Source: Stomatobaculum longum
Lineage (GTDB): Bacteria > Bacillota > Clostridia > Lachnospirales > Lachnospiraceae
Direction: 5' to 3'
Length of the DNA: 25,445 nucleotides
NCBI GenBank assembly: GCA_905370385.1
Contig: CAJPKN010000013.1
Location: 1 to 25,445 of the forward strand
The notes below the pieces were generated by a model that did no database searches, was not told the origin of the DNA, and saw only the letters and a list, made by a program, of their open reading frames with translations. The first letter of the stretch is position 1, and each line of letters opens with the position of its first letter. This document shows positions 6,957 to 14,947 of this stretch, piece by piece. A program made the position numbers and the translations under genes.

Positions 6957-7967
6957 TTGAGCATACGAGAAGAGTTGGAAGAGGAGGAGAGTCGTTTTCT
7001 GTCTAAGTATGCGACCCTCAGTCGAGATTCCGTCGGCAGAGATCGGGTTGAGGAAGAGGATGACCTGCGTCCCTGCTTTCAGCGTGACCGCGACCGTATT
7101 CTGCACTGCAAGGCCTTTCGACGCTTGAAGCATAAAACCCAGGTCTTCCTTGCGCCCGAGGGCGATCACTACCGCACGCGGCTCACGCATACGCTGGAGG
7201 TCTCTCAGATTGCGCGCACCATTGCAAAATGCCTGCGCTTAAACGAGACACTCACGGAGGCCATCGCACTGGGACATGACCTCGGTCACACCCCTTTTGG
7301 GCATGCCGGAGAACGTGTTCTGAACGGGCTCTGCCCGGGCGGTTTTAAGCACAGTATTCAGAGTGTGAGAACCGTCGAATTCCTGGAAAAGCGCGGAAAC
7401 GGGCTCAACCTGACCTTGGAAGTTCGCGACGGCATACAGAATCACGGAACGCACAGCACCCCGCGCACCTATGAGGGGGCTGTTGTTCGCCTCGCGGATA
7501 AGATTGCCTACATCAACCATGACATTGACGACTCGATTCGCGCCGGTATTTTCCGGGAAGAGGACATCCCCGCCGCGTTCACAGCCGCGCTCGGACACAG
7601 TGTGCGAGACCGCTTGAATTGTATGATACGGGATGTCATCGAGACCAGCCTGAACGAAGACAGAGTCAGTATGAGCGAGGAGCGCTTTCGAGTTATGATG
7701 CAGCTTCGCGCCTGGCTCTTTCAGCACGTGTACCGCGGCAGTGCGCCGAAGGCGGAGGAAGGAAAGGCAGAGGCCATGATAGGCCGCCTCTATTCCTATT
7801 TTCTGGAGCATCCGGAGCAGATGCCCGAGGAGTATCGATATTTTATGTCCGAATGCAAGCAGCCGATCGAGAGAACGGTCTGCGACTATATCGCAGGGAT
7901 GAGCGATCAGTATGCGGTGCGCGTATTTCAGGAGCTGTTTGTGCCGCGTGCTTGGACGGTGCTTTGA
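6957..7967 (+). CDS. dgt: dGTPase-like HD-domain triphosphohydrolase
   Basis: A 336-residue HD-superfamily phosphohydrolase of the deoxyguanosinetriphosphate triphosphohydrolase family, which removes tripolyphosphate from dNTPs and helps balance the dNTP pool. Metal ligands are visible: H78 in RLTHTLEV, and H107-D108 in GHDLGHTPFGH; the N-terminal RDRDRILHCKAFRRLKHKTQVF block is typical. The start chosen is TTG at 6957, seven bases after AAGGAGG at 6943-6949; the TTG at 6933 lies before that site and has none of its own. It sits 43 bases before dnaG, an arrangement common in Clostridia and consistent with a shared replication role. Substrate preference beyond dGTP is not readable from sequence. 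Confidence 0.92.
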   Translation: MSIREELEEEESRFLSKYATLSRDSVGRDRVEEEDDLRPCFQRDRDRILHCKAFRRLKHKTQVFLAPEGDHYRTRLTHTLEVSQIARTIAKCLRLNETLTEAIALGHDLGHTPFGHAGERVLNGLCPGGFKHSIQSVRTVEFLEKRGNGLNLTLEVRDGIQNHGTHSTPRTYEGAVVRLADKIAYINHDIDDSIRAGIFREEDIPAAFTAALGHSVRDRLNCMIRDVIETSLNEDRVSMSEERFRVMMQLRAWLFQHVYRGSAPKAEEGKAEAMIGRLYSYFLEHPEQMPEEYRYFMSECKQPIERTVCDYIAGMSDQYAVRVFQELFVPRAWTVL

Positions 7968-8010
7968 ATTGTTTCATTGAGAAAGTAGGTTTGGAGAAAG
8001 CAGGTTTGAC

Positions 8011-9798
8011 TTGTATTATTCAGAGGATGTAATCGCCGAAGTTCGACAGCGAAGCGACATTGTGGATTTGGTTTCGTCCTATGTGGCACTCAAACGGCGC
8101 GGGCGGGACTATGTGGGGCTCTGCCCCTTCCATTCGGAAAAGACGCCTTCTTTTTCGGTTTCACCGGAGCGGCAGTCCTTTCACTGTTTCGGCTGCGGAG
8201 TGGGAGGAAACGCAATCAGCTTCGTGATGCAATACGAAAATCTGTCGTTTCCGGAGGCACTCCGCTTCCTTGCTTCCCGTGCGGGGATGCAACTTCCCGA
8301 ACGTGAGCCGAGTGCGGCGGAAAAACGTGAGCACAGTTTAAAAGAGCGTCTGCTCGAGATGCACAAGCTGGCTGCGACCCATTTTTATCAGTTGCTTCAC
8401 ACGGAAGAGGGTAAGCATGCCTATCAGTACCTGAGACAGCGCGGACTGAGTGATGAAACCATACGCAAATTCGGGCTCGGTTTTTCGAGCAAGCGGCCCG
8501 GTGAGCTGTACCGTTTTCTCAAGCAGAGAGGCTATACCGATGCGGAACTCCGTGAATCGGGCCTGGTGACGATAGAAGAGCGGGGGGCCAGAGACAAATT
8601 CTGGAACCGTGTGATGTTCCCCATTATGGACAGCAACAGCCGCGTGATTGCATTCGGTGGCCGCGTTATGGGGGAGGGAGAACCCAAGTACTTAAACTCT
8701 CCCGAGACCAAACTCTTTGATAAGAGCCGGAATCTTTACGGGCTCAACTATGCGCGCCGCACACGCGCGGATCATGTGATTCTCTGCGAAGGCTATATGG
8801 ATGTGATTGCCCTTCACCAAGCGGGCTTTGCCAATGCAGTGGCTTCTCTCGGCACCGCGCTCACGGAACAACAGGTACTCCACTTAAAGAGGACCCTCTC
8901 GACCGCCGCGGTAGCCGTGCTGAGTTATGACTCGGATAACGCCGGCATCAAGGCCGCTCGTCGCGCCATCCCTCTCCTTCGGGGAGCCGGTTTTACGCCG
9001 AAGGTGCTCTCCATGCAGCCCCACAAGGACCCGGACGAATTTATAAAGGCGCTCGGGCGAGAGGCCTATGCGGAGAGGGCGGAGAACGCAAGAAATGCCT
9101 TGCTCTGGGAGGTCGATGTCATCGCCAAGCAGCATGATTTACAGGATCCTGCGGAGAAAACAGCCTTTTACCAAGAGACGGCAGCCCTACTCTGCAGCTT
9201 CTCCGAGCCGCTGGAGCGAAACAACTATGTCGATGCGGTTGCACGGGAACAGATGATACCCGCAGATGCGCTTCGCGATCTGGTCAACCGCATGGGCAGC
9301 GCCGGCGTGGGACAGCGCAGCGAGCAGCCGCAAATCCGCAGGGAAACGCGTACGGCTGCCGGAAAGAAAGTGAAGGAAAGTGCCTCGGAAAAAAGTCAAA
9401 AGTTACTGCTCGGCTTTATGGCGGACGAGCCGCAGCTCTTTTCCCAGCTTTCCGCCTGGATTTCCGAGAGCGATTTTACGCATCCCTTTTACCGCGAGCT
9501 CGCAACGAAACTATTCACGGCGTTGCGACAGGGGAAGGCGGATATCGCTACCCTCTTAAACGACTACGTGGAGGATTTGGACAAAGAGAAGCAGGCTGCG
9601 GCTATTTTTCATACGAATCAATTTGCGGAACAGCTCTCCGCGCAGGAGAGAGACCGGGCTATCATTGATTGCATCCGCAGCATAAAAAAAGATGCGGCGG
9701 ATCAAAGATTGCGACAGAGCACAAGCGCGGAAGAATTACAGGCTGCCATGCGAGAAAAAGCCGAGTTGCAGCATCTCAAATTGAGCATACGGAGGTGA
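8011..9798 (+). CDS. dnaG: DNA primase
   Basis: DnaG, 595 residues, which synthesises RNA primers at the replication fork. A CHC2 zinc ribbon (C38, H41, C59, C62) is followed by the catalytic core, with a TOPRIM acidic glutamate at E260 (CEGYMD) and D307-S-D309 (SYDSDNAG). The C-terminal part, from about residue 440, is the helicase-interaction region. The start is TTG at 8011, inferred because the protein then begins MYYSEDVIAEVRQRSDIVD, the usual DnaG N-terminus; the ribosome binding site (GCAGG) is weak. It ends three bases before trmK. The vegetative sigma factor gene rpoD, normally the next gene in many Firmicutes, is not present. Confidence 0.97.
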   Translation: MYYSEDVIAEVRQRSDIVDLVSSYVALKRRGRDYVGLCPFHSEKTPSFSVSPERQSFHCFGCGVGGNAISFVMQYENLSFPEALRFLASRAGMQLPEREPSAAEKREHSLKERLLEMHKLAATHFYQLLHTEEGKHAYQYLRQRGLSDETIRKFGLGFSSKRPGELYRFLKQRGYTDAELRESGLVTIEERGARDKFWNRVMFPIMDSNSRVIAFGGRVMGEGEPKYLNSPETKLFDKSRNLYGLNYARRTRADHVILCEGYMDVIALHQAGFANAVASLGTALTEQQVLHLKRTLSTAAVAVLSYDSDNAGIKAARRAIPLLRGAGFTPKVLSMQPHKDPDEFIKALGREAYAERAENARNALLWEVDVIAKQHDLQDPAEKTAFYQETAALLCSFSEPLERNNYVDAVAREQMIPADALRDLVNRMGSAGVGQRSEQPQIRRETRTAAGKKVKESASEKSQKLLLGFMADEPQLFSQLSAWISESDFTHPFYRELATKLFTALRQGKADIATLLNDYVEDLDKEKQAAAIFHTNQFAEQLSAQERDRAIIDCIRSIKKDAADQRLRQSTSAEELQAAMREKAELQHLKLSIRR

Positions 9799-9800
9799 GC

Positions 9801-10565
9801 ATGGACGAAGAGTGCCTGAAATTATCGGAGCGTCTCAGAGCGCTTGCAAAGCTGGTCCCTGCGGGGAGCGTGCTTGCGGATATCGGGACAGACCATGCTT
9901 GGGTCCCCTCAGAGCTTCTGCTCACCGGACGCATCTCTCACGCCATTGCGATGGACATCGGTGAGGGACCACTAAAGCGCGCCGCAACCCACATTGCGGA
10001 ACTCGGGCTTTCGGAACAAGTTTCGCTGCGGCTTTCGGACGGCTTTGCCGCGCTGGAGCCCGGGGAGGCGGACTGTGTGCTGATTGCCGGCATGGGAGGC
10101 GAACTCATGCAGGTCATTTTGACGCGCGGTTTGGGTGCAAACGGAAGACCGGGTCCCGCATTTCGCGAGGGGGTAAAACGCTATCTCTTTTCCCCCCACA
10201 CCGAATGGGAAGCTTTTCGGGACTATCTCGCAGCGGAGGGCTTCCGGATTACCGACGAGCACATGCTGAAAGAAGAAGGAAAATACTACTTGATTTTAGT
10301 CTGCGAAAACGGCGACGGAGAAGCCGCTTACCGAGAGGCGCTAACGCACGGGATTTCCGTTCCGGCATCAAGGCGCTTCGGTCCGAAGCTTTTGGAGCGT
10401 CGGGATCCGGTGCTTCGCAGTTACATGGAAGAGAGGCTTCGCAAAGAAAAAGAAATTGCGGAGCGTCTCCCGCAGTCGGAGCGTGCATCGGTGTATGCCA
10501 AGCGAGAAGAAGTGCGGGAGAACATCGCCTTATTGACGGAGTGTCTTGCGCACTTTGAGGAATGA
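9801..10565 (+). CDS. trmK: tRNA (adenine(22)-N1)-methyltransferase
   Basis: A 254-residue SAM-dependent methyltransferase that makes m1A22 in tRNA. The SAM-binding motif ADIGTDHAW (near residues 27-35), the acidic AMDIGEGPL motif and the IAGMGG motif match TrmK; a C-terminal helical coiled region (RLRKEKEIAERLP) follows, as in the family. Start ATG at 9801 is preceded by GGAGGTGAGC, which overlaps the dnaG stop, so translation is probably coupled. It overlaps the next gene by four bases (ATGA) if that gene uses its first ATG. In many Firmicutes trmK lies just after rpoD; here it directly follows dnaG. Confidence 0.93.
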   Translation: MDEECLKLSERLRALAKLVPAGSVLADIGTDHAWVPSELLLTGRISHAIAMDIGEGPLKRAATHIAELGLSEQVSLRLSDGFAALEPGEADCVLIAGMGGELMQVILTRGLGANGRPGPAFREGVKRYLFSPHTEWEAFRDYLAAEGFRITDEHMLKEEGKYYLILVCENGDGEAAYREALTHGISVPASRRFGPKLLERRDPVLRSYMEERLRKEKEIAERLPQSERASVYAKREEVRENIALLTECLAHFEE

Positions 10566-10567
10566 AG

Positions 10568-12229
10568 ATGAATAAGAGCTATGAACTGGTACTCGGGGAA
10601 GAATGCCTTAGCGTGGCTGCGGGAACAAGCTTTTCGGAGCTTGCGAAAAAAGAACAGGAGAAGTATTCGAGCCCGATACTCCTTGCCACCTTGAACGGCG
10701 TGCTGCATGAGCTCGGTGCGCCTGTAGAAGAAGCGGGAGAGCTAAGATTTTTGACCCTGCGCGATAAGGCAGGGTTTCAGTGCTATGAGCGCAGTGTCAT
10801 TTTACTTCTACTCGCCGCACAATACAGTTTATACGGGAAGGCCCACAAGGAGATTTGGATTGATTACAAAGAAAGCGGTGCTCTCCGCTGCCGCATACTC
10901 GGTCAGACTCGTGTGAGTCGGGAGGAACTTACTCGACTCGAAACCGCTATGCGGGAGCTTGTCGCAGCAGCCCTACCCATTGAAAAGCGCAGTGTTCCGA
11001 CCAGAGAGGCTGTGCGCCTATTCGAGGCGCGCGGCATGAAGGATAAGGCCGAGCTCTTTCGATTTCGCATCCACTCTTCCGTAAATCTTTACCGGCTCGG
11101 AGGATACGAAGATTACTTTTACGGTTATATGTTGCCGGACAGCTCTTATCTCAATGCCTTTTCTCTTGAAGCCTACGAGGACGGCTTTGTGCTGAAATTG
11201 CCGAATCGTCGTGACCCCATGGCCCTCATGTCCTTTCAACCGGCGCAAAAGATCTTTGAGGCGATGGAAACGAGCCGGGAGAATCTGGAACGCCAGGGGA
11301 TTGAGACCGTAGGTGCCTTGAACGCCCGCGCCGCAGCGGGAAAGATGAAGGAGTTGATATTATGTGCCGAGGCGCAGATGGAAAAGCGCATCGGCGATCT
11401 TGCGGAAAAAATATGCCGCCGGGACGAAGTTCGCATCGTGTTGATTGCGGGACCCAGTTCTTCCGGAAAGACAACCTTTGCGCGCCGTCTTGCGACGCAA
11501 CTTCTGGCTCTCGGCAAAACGCCGCATGCCATCGAGGTAGATAACTATTTTAAGAATCGCAGCGATACACCGCGTGACGAAAAGGGAAACTATGATTTCG
11601 AGGCTCTCGCTGCACTCGATGTGGATGGTTTTAACAACGATTTGAACAGACTGCTGAACGGCGAACGCATAGAGCTCCCGCGCTTTGATTTTATTGCCGG
11701 TGAGCGCAACTACCGCGGAGACTATTTACATTGCGGCCCCTCGGACATCCTGCTGATCGAAGGCATACACTGCTTAAACGAGGCGCTCTCGTTTTCCATC
11801 CCCGCCGAGAAAAAACACAAGATTTATGTGAGCTGTCTCACTCAGCTGAATCTCGATGCGCATAACCGCATCCCGACCGGAGATGCGCGCATGTTGCGCC
11901 GCATTGTACGTGATGCACGGCTGCGCGGAAATGATGCTGCGGAGAGTCTGGCGCGCTGGGCTTCGGTCAGTGCGGGCGAAGAGCGCTACATTTTCCCGAA
12001 TCAGGGAAATGCCGACGATGTGTTCAACTCGGCCCTTCCCTACGAGACAGCGGCCCTTAAGCCCTACGCGGAGGCCCTGCTCTTCGGTGTTCCGGAAACG
12101 CATCCCTCATACCTTGAGGCAAAACGTTTGCTGAAATTTTTGAGCTATTTCCTGACCTTCCCTTCCGAGGATATCCCTGCGACTTCCCTGGTCCGCGAGT
12201 TCATCGGCGGCAGTGCCTACGGTGCATAG
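10568..12229 (+). CDS. Nucleoside (uridine-type) kinase fused to ThrRS-like N-terminal domains
   Basis: A protein of about 553 residues. The C-terminal half is a uridine kinase/phosphoribulokinase-type P-loop kinase: Walker A GPSSSGKTTF near residue 295, then EVDNYFKNRSDTP, and a DILLIEGIHCLN segment. The N-terminal half resembles the TGS and second additional domains of threonyl-tRNA synthetase (beta-rich start, then a FRIHSSVNLYRLGGYEDYFYGYM block). This fusion is widespread in Clostridia and annotated as nucleoside kinase; its physiological substrate is not settled. Two ATGs compete: 10562 overlaps the trmK stop but is one base from GAGG, while 10568 has seven-base spacing and is preferred. 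No terminator is seen before the RNase P promoter. Confidence 0.85.
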   Translation: MNKSYELVLGEECLSVAAGTSFSELAKKEQEKYSSPILLATLNGVLHELGAPVEEAGELRFLTLRDKAGFQCYERSVILLLLAAQYSLYGKAHKEIWIDYKESGALRCRILGQTRVSREELTRLETAMRELVAAALPIEKRSVPTREAVRLFEARGMKDKAELFRFRIHSSVNLYRLGGYEDYFYGYMLPDSSYLNAFSLEAYEDGFVLKLPNRRDPMALMSFQPAQKIFEAMETSRENLERQGIETVGALNARAAAGKMKELILCAEAQMEKRIGDLAEKICRRDEVRIVLIAGPSSSGKTTFARRLATQLLALGKTPHAIEVDNYFKNRSDTPRDEKGNYDFEALAALDVDGFNNDLNRLLNGERIELPRFDFIAGERNYRGDYLHCGPSDILLIEGIHCLNEALSFSIPAEKKHKIYVSCLTQLNLDAHNRIPTGDARMLRRIVRDARLRGNDAAESLARWASVSAGEERYIFPNQGNADDVFNSALPYETAALKPYAEALLFGVPETHPSYLEAKRLLKFLSYFLTFPSEDIPATSLVREFIGGSAYGA

Positions 12230-12255
12230 AGCTTGTATACGAATCGAGAGGACTG

Positions 12256-12264
12256 TGGTATAAT
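12256..12264 (+). promoter_or_regulatory. rnpB: Extended -10 promoter of rnpB
   Basis: TGGTATAAT at 12256-12264 combines a perfect -10 with the TG of an extended -10. A -35 is poor: TTGTAT at 12233-12238 with a 20-base spacer is the best match. The expected start, around 12271, agrees with the RNase P RNA 5' end. Confidence 0.75.
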
Positions 12265-12273
12265 ACCCCTTCG

Positions 12274-12644
12274 AAAGACGGGCAGATGATCGCGGCTGCA
12301 GAGACGAAAGGCTGCAGGTGAGGAAAGTCCGGGCTTCAAAGGGCAGGATGCCGGATAACGTCCGGTGGAGGCGACTCCCAGGAAAGTGCAACAGAAATAA
12401 ACCGCCGGCTTCACGCCGGTAAGGGTGCAAAGGCGGTGTAAGAGACCACCGCCCGGGTGGTAACATCCGGGGCACATGTAAACCCCATCCGAAGCAAGAC
12501 CGAACAGGACAGATCGGCGGCCCGTCGGTTGCCTCTCTCGAGAGACAACACTGTCCGGGTAGGTTGCTTGACTGCAGCGGCAACGTTGCAGCTAGATAGA
12601 TGATCATCCACGACATAACCCGGCTTATCGCCCGTCTTTTTTTT
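12274..12644 (+). ncRNA. rnpB: RNase P RNA, bacterial class A
   Basis: Catalytic RNA that removes 5' leaders from tRNA precursors. P1 pairs GACGGGC (12277-12283) with GCCCGTC (12630-12636). The conserved GAGGAAAGTCCGGGC (from 12320), ACAGAAATA, AGAGACCACCGC, the GGTAGGTTGC-type block, AGATAGATGATCATCC and the 3' ACATAACCCGGCTTATCG are all present in order. The length of about 365 bases and the layout fit the ancestral type A fold and not the Bacillus type B fold. A T run at 12637-12644 follows P1. The ends are approximate. Confidence 0.96.
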
Positions 12645-12652
12645 GAGTATAC

Positions 12653-12690
12653 AAAAGAGAGCAAACGCATGAAGCGTCTGCTCTCTTTTT
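12653..12690. terminator. Bidirectional terminator between rnpB and pyrI
   Basis: A 16-base stem with one mismatch (12653-12668 with 12674-12689), loop ATGAA, flanked by A and T runs. It can serve rnpB on the plus strand and pyrBI, which ends at 12694, on the minus strand. Confidence 0.88.
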
Positions 12691-12693
12691 GTT

Positions 12694-13131
12694 TCAACGG
12701 GAACGGTCCGAGTAGCGCTCATCGCAATAGCGGCAGCGATATACCTCCCGTTCTGCATCGGCGAGATAGAAGATGTGGGGGAGTTCCTGCTCAATTGAGG
12801 TAATGCAACGAGGATTCTTGCAGTGAATCACATTGGTAATCTTTTTCGGAAGCCGCAGCACCCGCTTTTCGACAATACTGTTGTCGCGGATGATATTCAC
12901 AGTGATGTTGTGGTCAATGTAACCGAGGACCTCGAGGTCAATCCGGTCAAGCACATTGCCCTCGATTTTGATGATATCCTTTCGCCCCATCTTTTTCGAA
13001 TGTGCATTCTTGATGATTGCTATCTGGGAGTCCAGTTTGTTCAAGCCGAGCTGATAGTAGATATCAAGGCTCTTTCCCGCCTTGATATGATCCAGAACAA
13101 TGCCCTCCGAAAGACCGCTGATATTTAACAT
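12694..13131 (-). CDS. pyrI: Aspartate carbamoyltransferase regulatory subunit
   Basis: A 145-residue subunit that binds nucleotide effectors and holds PyrB in the allosteric ATCase complex. The N-terminal nucleotide-binding domain ([21 protein letters not shown]) is followed by the zinc domain with CKNPRC and CRYC as the four ligands, at the usual length. ATG at 13131 follows GGAGGTG with good spacing and overlaps the end of pyrB by seven bases, so translation is coupled. Presence of PyrI predicts feedback control of pyrimidine synthesis by nucleotides at the enzyme level. It ends just before the shared terminator. Confidence 0.96.
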   Translation of the reverse strand: MLNISGLSEGIVLDHIKAGKSLDIYYQLGLNKLDSQIAIIKNAHSKKMGRKDIIKIEGNVLDRIDLEVLGYIDHNITVNIIRDNSIVEKRVLRLPKKITNVIHCKNPRCITSIEQELPHIFYLADAEREVYRCRYCDERYSDRSR

Positions 13132-14048
13132 GTCTCTTTCACCTCCAAAAGCATCATGATGAGTGCCATGCGGACGTAGACACCGTATTGTGCCTGCCTA
13201 AAATACGCCGCGCGGGGATCCTTGTCCACCTCGACCGATATCTCGTTGACACGGGGAAGCGGGTGCAAAATATACATGTCTTCTTTTGCGCTGCGCAGTT
13301 TCTCTTCGGTCAGAATATAGCTGTCCTTCAGTCGAATGTAGTCCTCCTCATTGAAGAAACGCTCTTTCTGTACGCGAGTCATATAGAGTATATCCAGTTC
13401 CGGCATGGCTTCTTCAAGACTGCCGACCTCGACAAAGGGAATTCGGTTCTTTTCGAGAACATCCTCTCGGATATAGCCGGGAATGCGGAGTTCCTGCGGT
13501 GAAATCAGCACAAAACGTATGCCCGGATAGCGAATTAAGGAGGCAATCAGCGAGTGAACCGTGCGACCGAATTTCAAATCGCCGCAGAGTCCGACCGTCA
13601 TATGATCAAGACGGCCTTTCAGGGACTGAATGGTCATGAGGTCGGTCAGGGTCTGAGTGGGATGCTGATGGCCGCCATCGCCCGCGTTGATAATCGGAAC
13701 ACCGGAGAACTCGCTCGCGACCATGGGAGCACCTTCTTTCGGGTGACGCATGGCAATGATATCCGCATAGCAGGAGACCACACGAACCGTGTCGGCAACA
13801 CTCTCTCCCTTACTGGCGGAGCTTGCATCGGCAGACTGGAATCCGAGAACGGAGCCCCCAAGATTTAACATTGCGGCCTCAAAGGAGAGGCGTGTCCGGG
13901 TGCTGGGCTCGTAGAAAAGAGTTGCGAGTTTTTTCCCTTCCATCACCTTTGCATACGCGGAGCGATTTTTTTCAATACGGCCTGCGAGCGCAAGCAATTC
14001 AGCGGTTTCCTCTACGGAAAAATCCAAGGGTTTCAGCATATGTCTCAT
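13125..14048 (-). CDS. pyrB: Aspartate carbamoyltransferase catalytic subunit
   Basis: A 307-residue enzyme joining carbamoyl phosphate and aspartate, the committed step of pyrimidine synthesis. Visible motifs: [13 protein letters not shown] (carbamoyl phosphate binding), SASKGES (the mobile loop that reaches a neighbouring subunit), [10 protein letters not shown] and HPLPRVNEI. The ATG at 14048 is chosen because it gives the usual length and lies downstream of AAGGAGG (spacing 11); the frame is open further upstream to 14156, but that stretch covers the promoter. Cotranscribed with pyrI. No attenuator or PyrR-binding hairpin is obvious in the short leader. Confidence 0.96.
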   Translation of the reverse strand: MRHMLKPLDFSVEETAELLALAGRIEKNRSAYAKVMEGKKLATLFYEPSTRTRLSFEAAMLNLGGSVLGFQSADASSASKGESVADTVRVVSCYADIIAMRHPKEGAPMVASEFSGVPIINAGDGGHQHPTQTLTDLMTIQSLKGRLDHMTVGLCGDLKFGRTVHSLIASLIRYPGIRFVLISPQELRIPGYIREDVLEKNRIPFVEVGSLEEAMPELDILYMTRVQKERFFNEEDYIRLKDSYILTEEKLRSAKEDMYILHPLPRVNEISVEVDKDPRAAYFRQAQYGVYVRMALIMMLLEVKETC

Positions 14049-14094
14049 GACTTGACAAACCTCCTTCCGGTTGAAACGGTATGGTGTCGTCCCA

Positions 14095-14123
14095 ATCATA
14101 AAGTACGAGCCCCGAAAAGTCCA
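14095..14123 (-). promoter_or_regulatory. Promoter of pyrBI
   Basis: On the minus strand, TGGACT (14123-14118) and TATGAT (14100-14095) are separated by 17 bases. The leader to pyrB would be about 40 bases. Confidence 0.65.
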
Positions 14124-14140
14124 CGACCCGAGAGCAATTC

Positions 14141-14169
14141 TTGAAGGAATTTGCATCGGGTGTTATGAT
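14141..14169 (+). promoter_or_regulatory. Promoter of the IMP cyclohydrolase-AICARFT pair
   Basis: TTGAAG at 14141-14146 and TATGAT at 14164-14169 with a 17-base spacer. It is divergent from the pyrBI promoter, with only 17 bases between the two -35 elements. Confidence 0.7.
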
Positions 14170-14208
14170 ACAGGCGATGCATAACGCAGACAGGAAGGAG
14201 ATTTTTTC

Positions 14209-14946
14209 ATGGAAAAAAGTTCCCTTTATGAGGAGCTTCGGGGCAATCGTTACCCGGGCAGAGGCATCGTTCTCGGGAGAAGCGAGGACGGCAAAAAGGC
14301 TATGCTCGCTTATTTCATCATGGGGCGCAGCGAAAATTCTAGAAACCGTATTTTTTCCCGCACGGAGGACGGTATACGCACAGAGGCCTTCGATCCGGCA
14401 AAACTCTCCGATCCGTCGTTGATTATCTATGCACCGGTTCGCCGTCTGGAGAACCGCCTGATTGTGAGCAACGGAGACCAGACCGATACCATATACGAGG
14501 GCTTTCGGCGCGGACTTTCGCTTTCCGAGGCGCTCGGCGCACGGGAGTTTGAGCCGGATGCACCGAACTATACACCGCGTATTTCCGGTGTGCTTCGATT
14601 TGCGGACGGGGACTTCTCCTATGAACTCAGTATTCTGAAGAGTGACCGCATGAATCCGGATCAGTGTCTCCGATTCTACTTTAACTATGCAACCCCGCTC
14701 CCCGGTGAGGGGCATTTGATTCACACCTATCTCGGTGACGGCAATCCGTTACAGAGCTTTTGCGGAGAGCCGAAGTGCATTGCCGTCAGTGACGAGCTCG
14801 ATACGTTTGCGGCAAAGCTTTGGGACGCCCTGGATTCGGAGAACAAAATATCCCTCTATGTGCGCGAAACGGACTTAACGGACGGAACAGGCAAAAACTA
14901 TCGCGAAGTGCTCATAAACCGCAACGAAAAGAAGCAGGAGGCTTAA
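14209..14946 (+). CDS. IMP cyclohydrolase, PurO-like
   Basis: A 245-residue protein resembling the IMP cyclohydrolase-like (PurO-type) family, which closes the ring of FAICAR to give IMP, the last step of de novo purine synthesis. The N-terminus (LRGNRYPGRGIVLGRSEDGK) and the N-terminal-nucleophile-like beta-rich composition fit this family. The assignment is strengthened by the next gene, which encodes only the AICAR transformylase half of PurH and begins one base after this stop. Together they replace the usual bifunctional PurH. ATG at 14209 follows AAGGAGATTTTTTC. The gene symbol is left empty because bacterial members lack a settled name. Confidence 0.85.
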   Translation: MEKSSLYEELRGNRYPGRGIVLGRSEDGKKAMLAYFIMGRSENSRNRIFSRTEDGIRTEAFDPAKLSDPSLIIYAPVRRLENRLIVSNGDQTDTIYEGFRRGLSLSEALGAREFEPDAPNYTPRISGVLRFADGDFSYELSILKSDRMNPDQCLRFYFNYATPLPGEGHLIHTYLGDGNPLQSFCGEPKCIAVSDELDTFAAKLWDALDSENKISLYVRETDLTDGTGKNYREVLINRNEKKQEA

Positions 14947-14947
14947 C

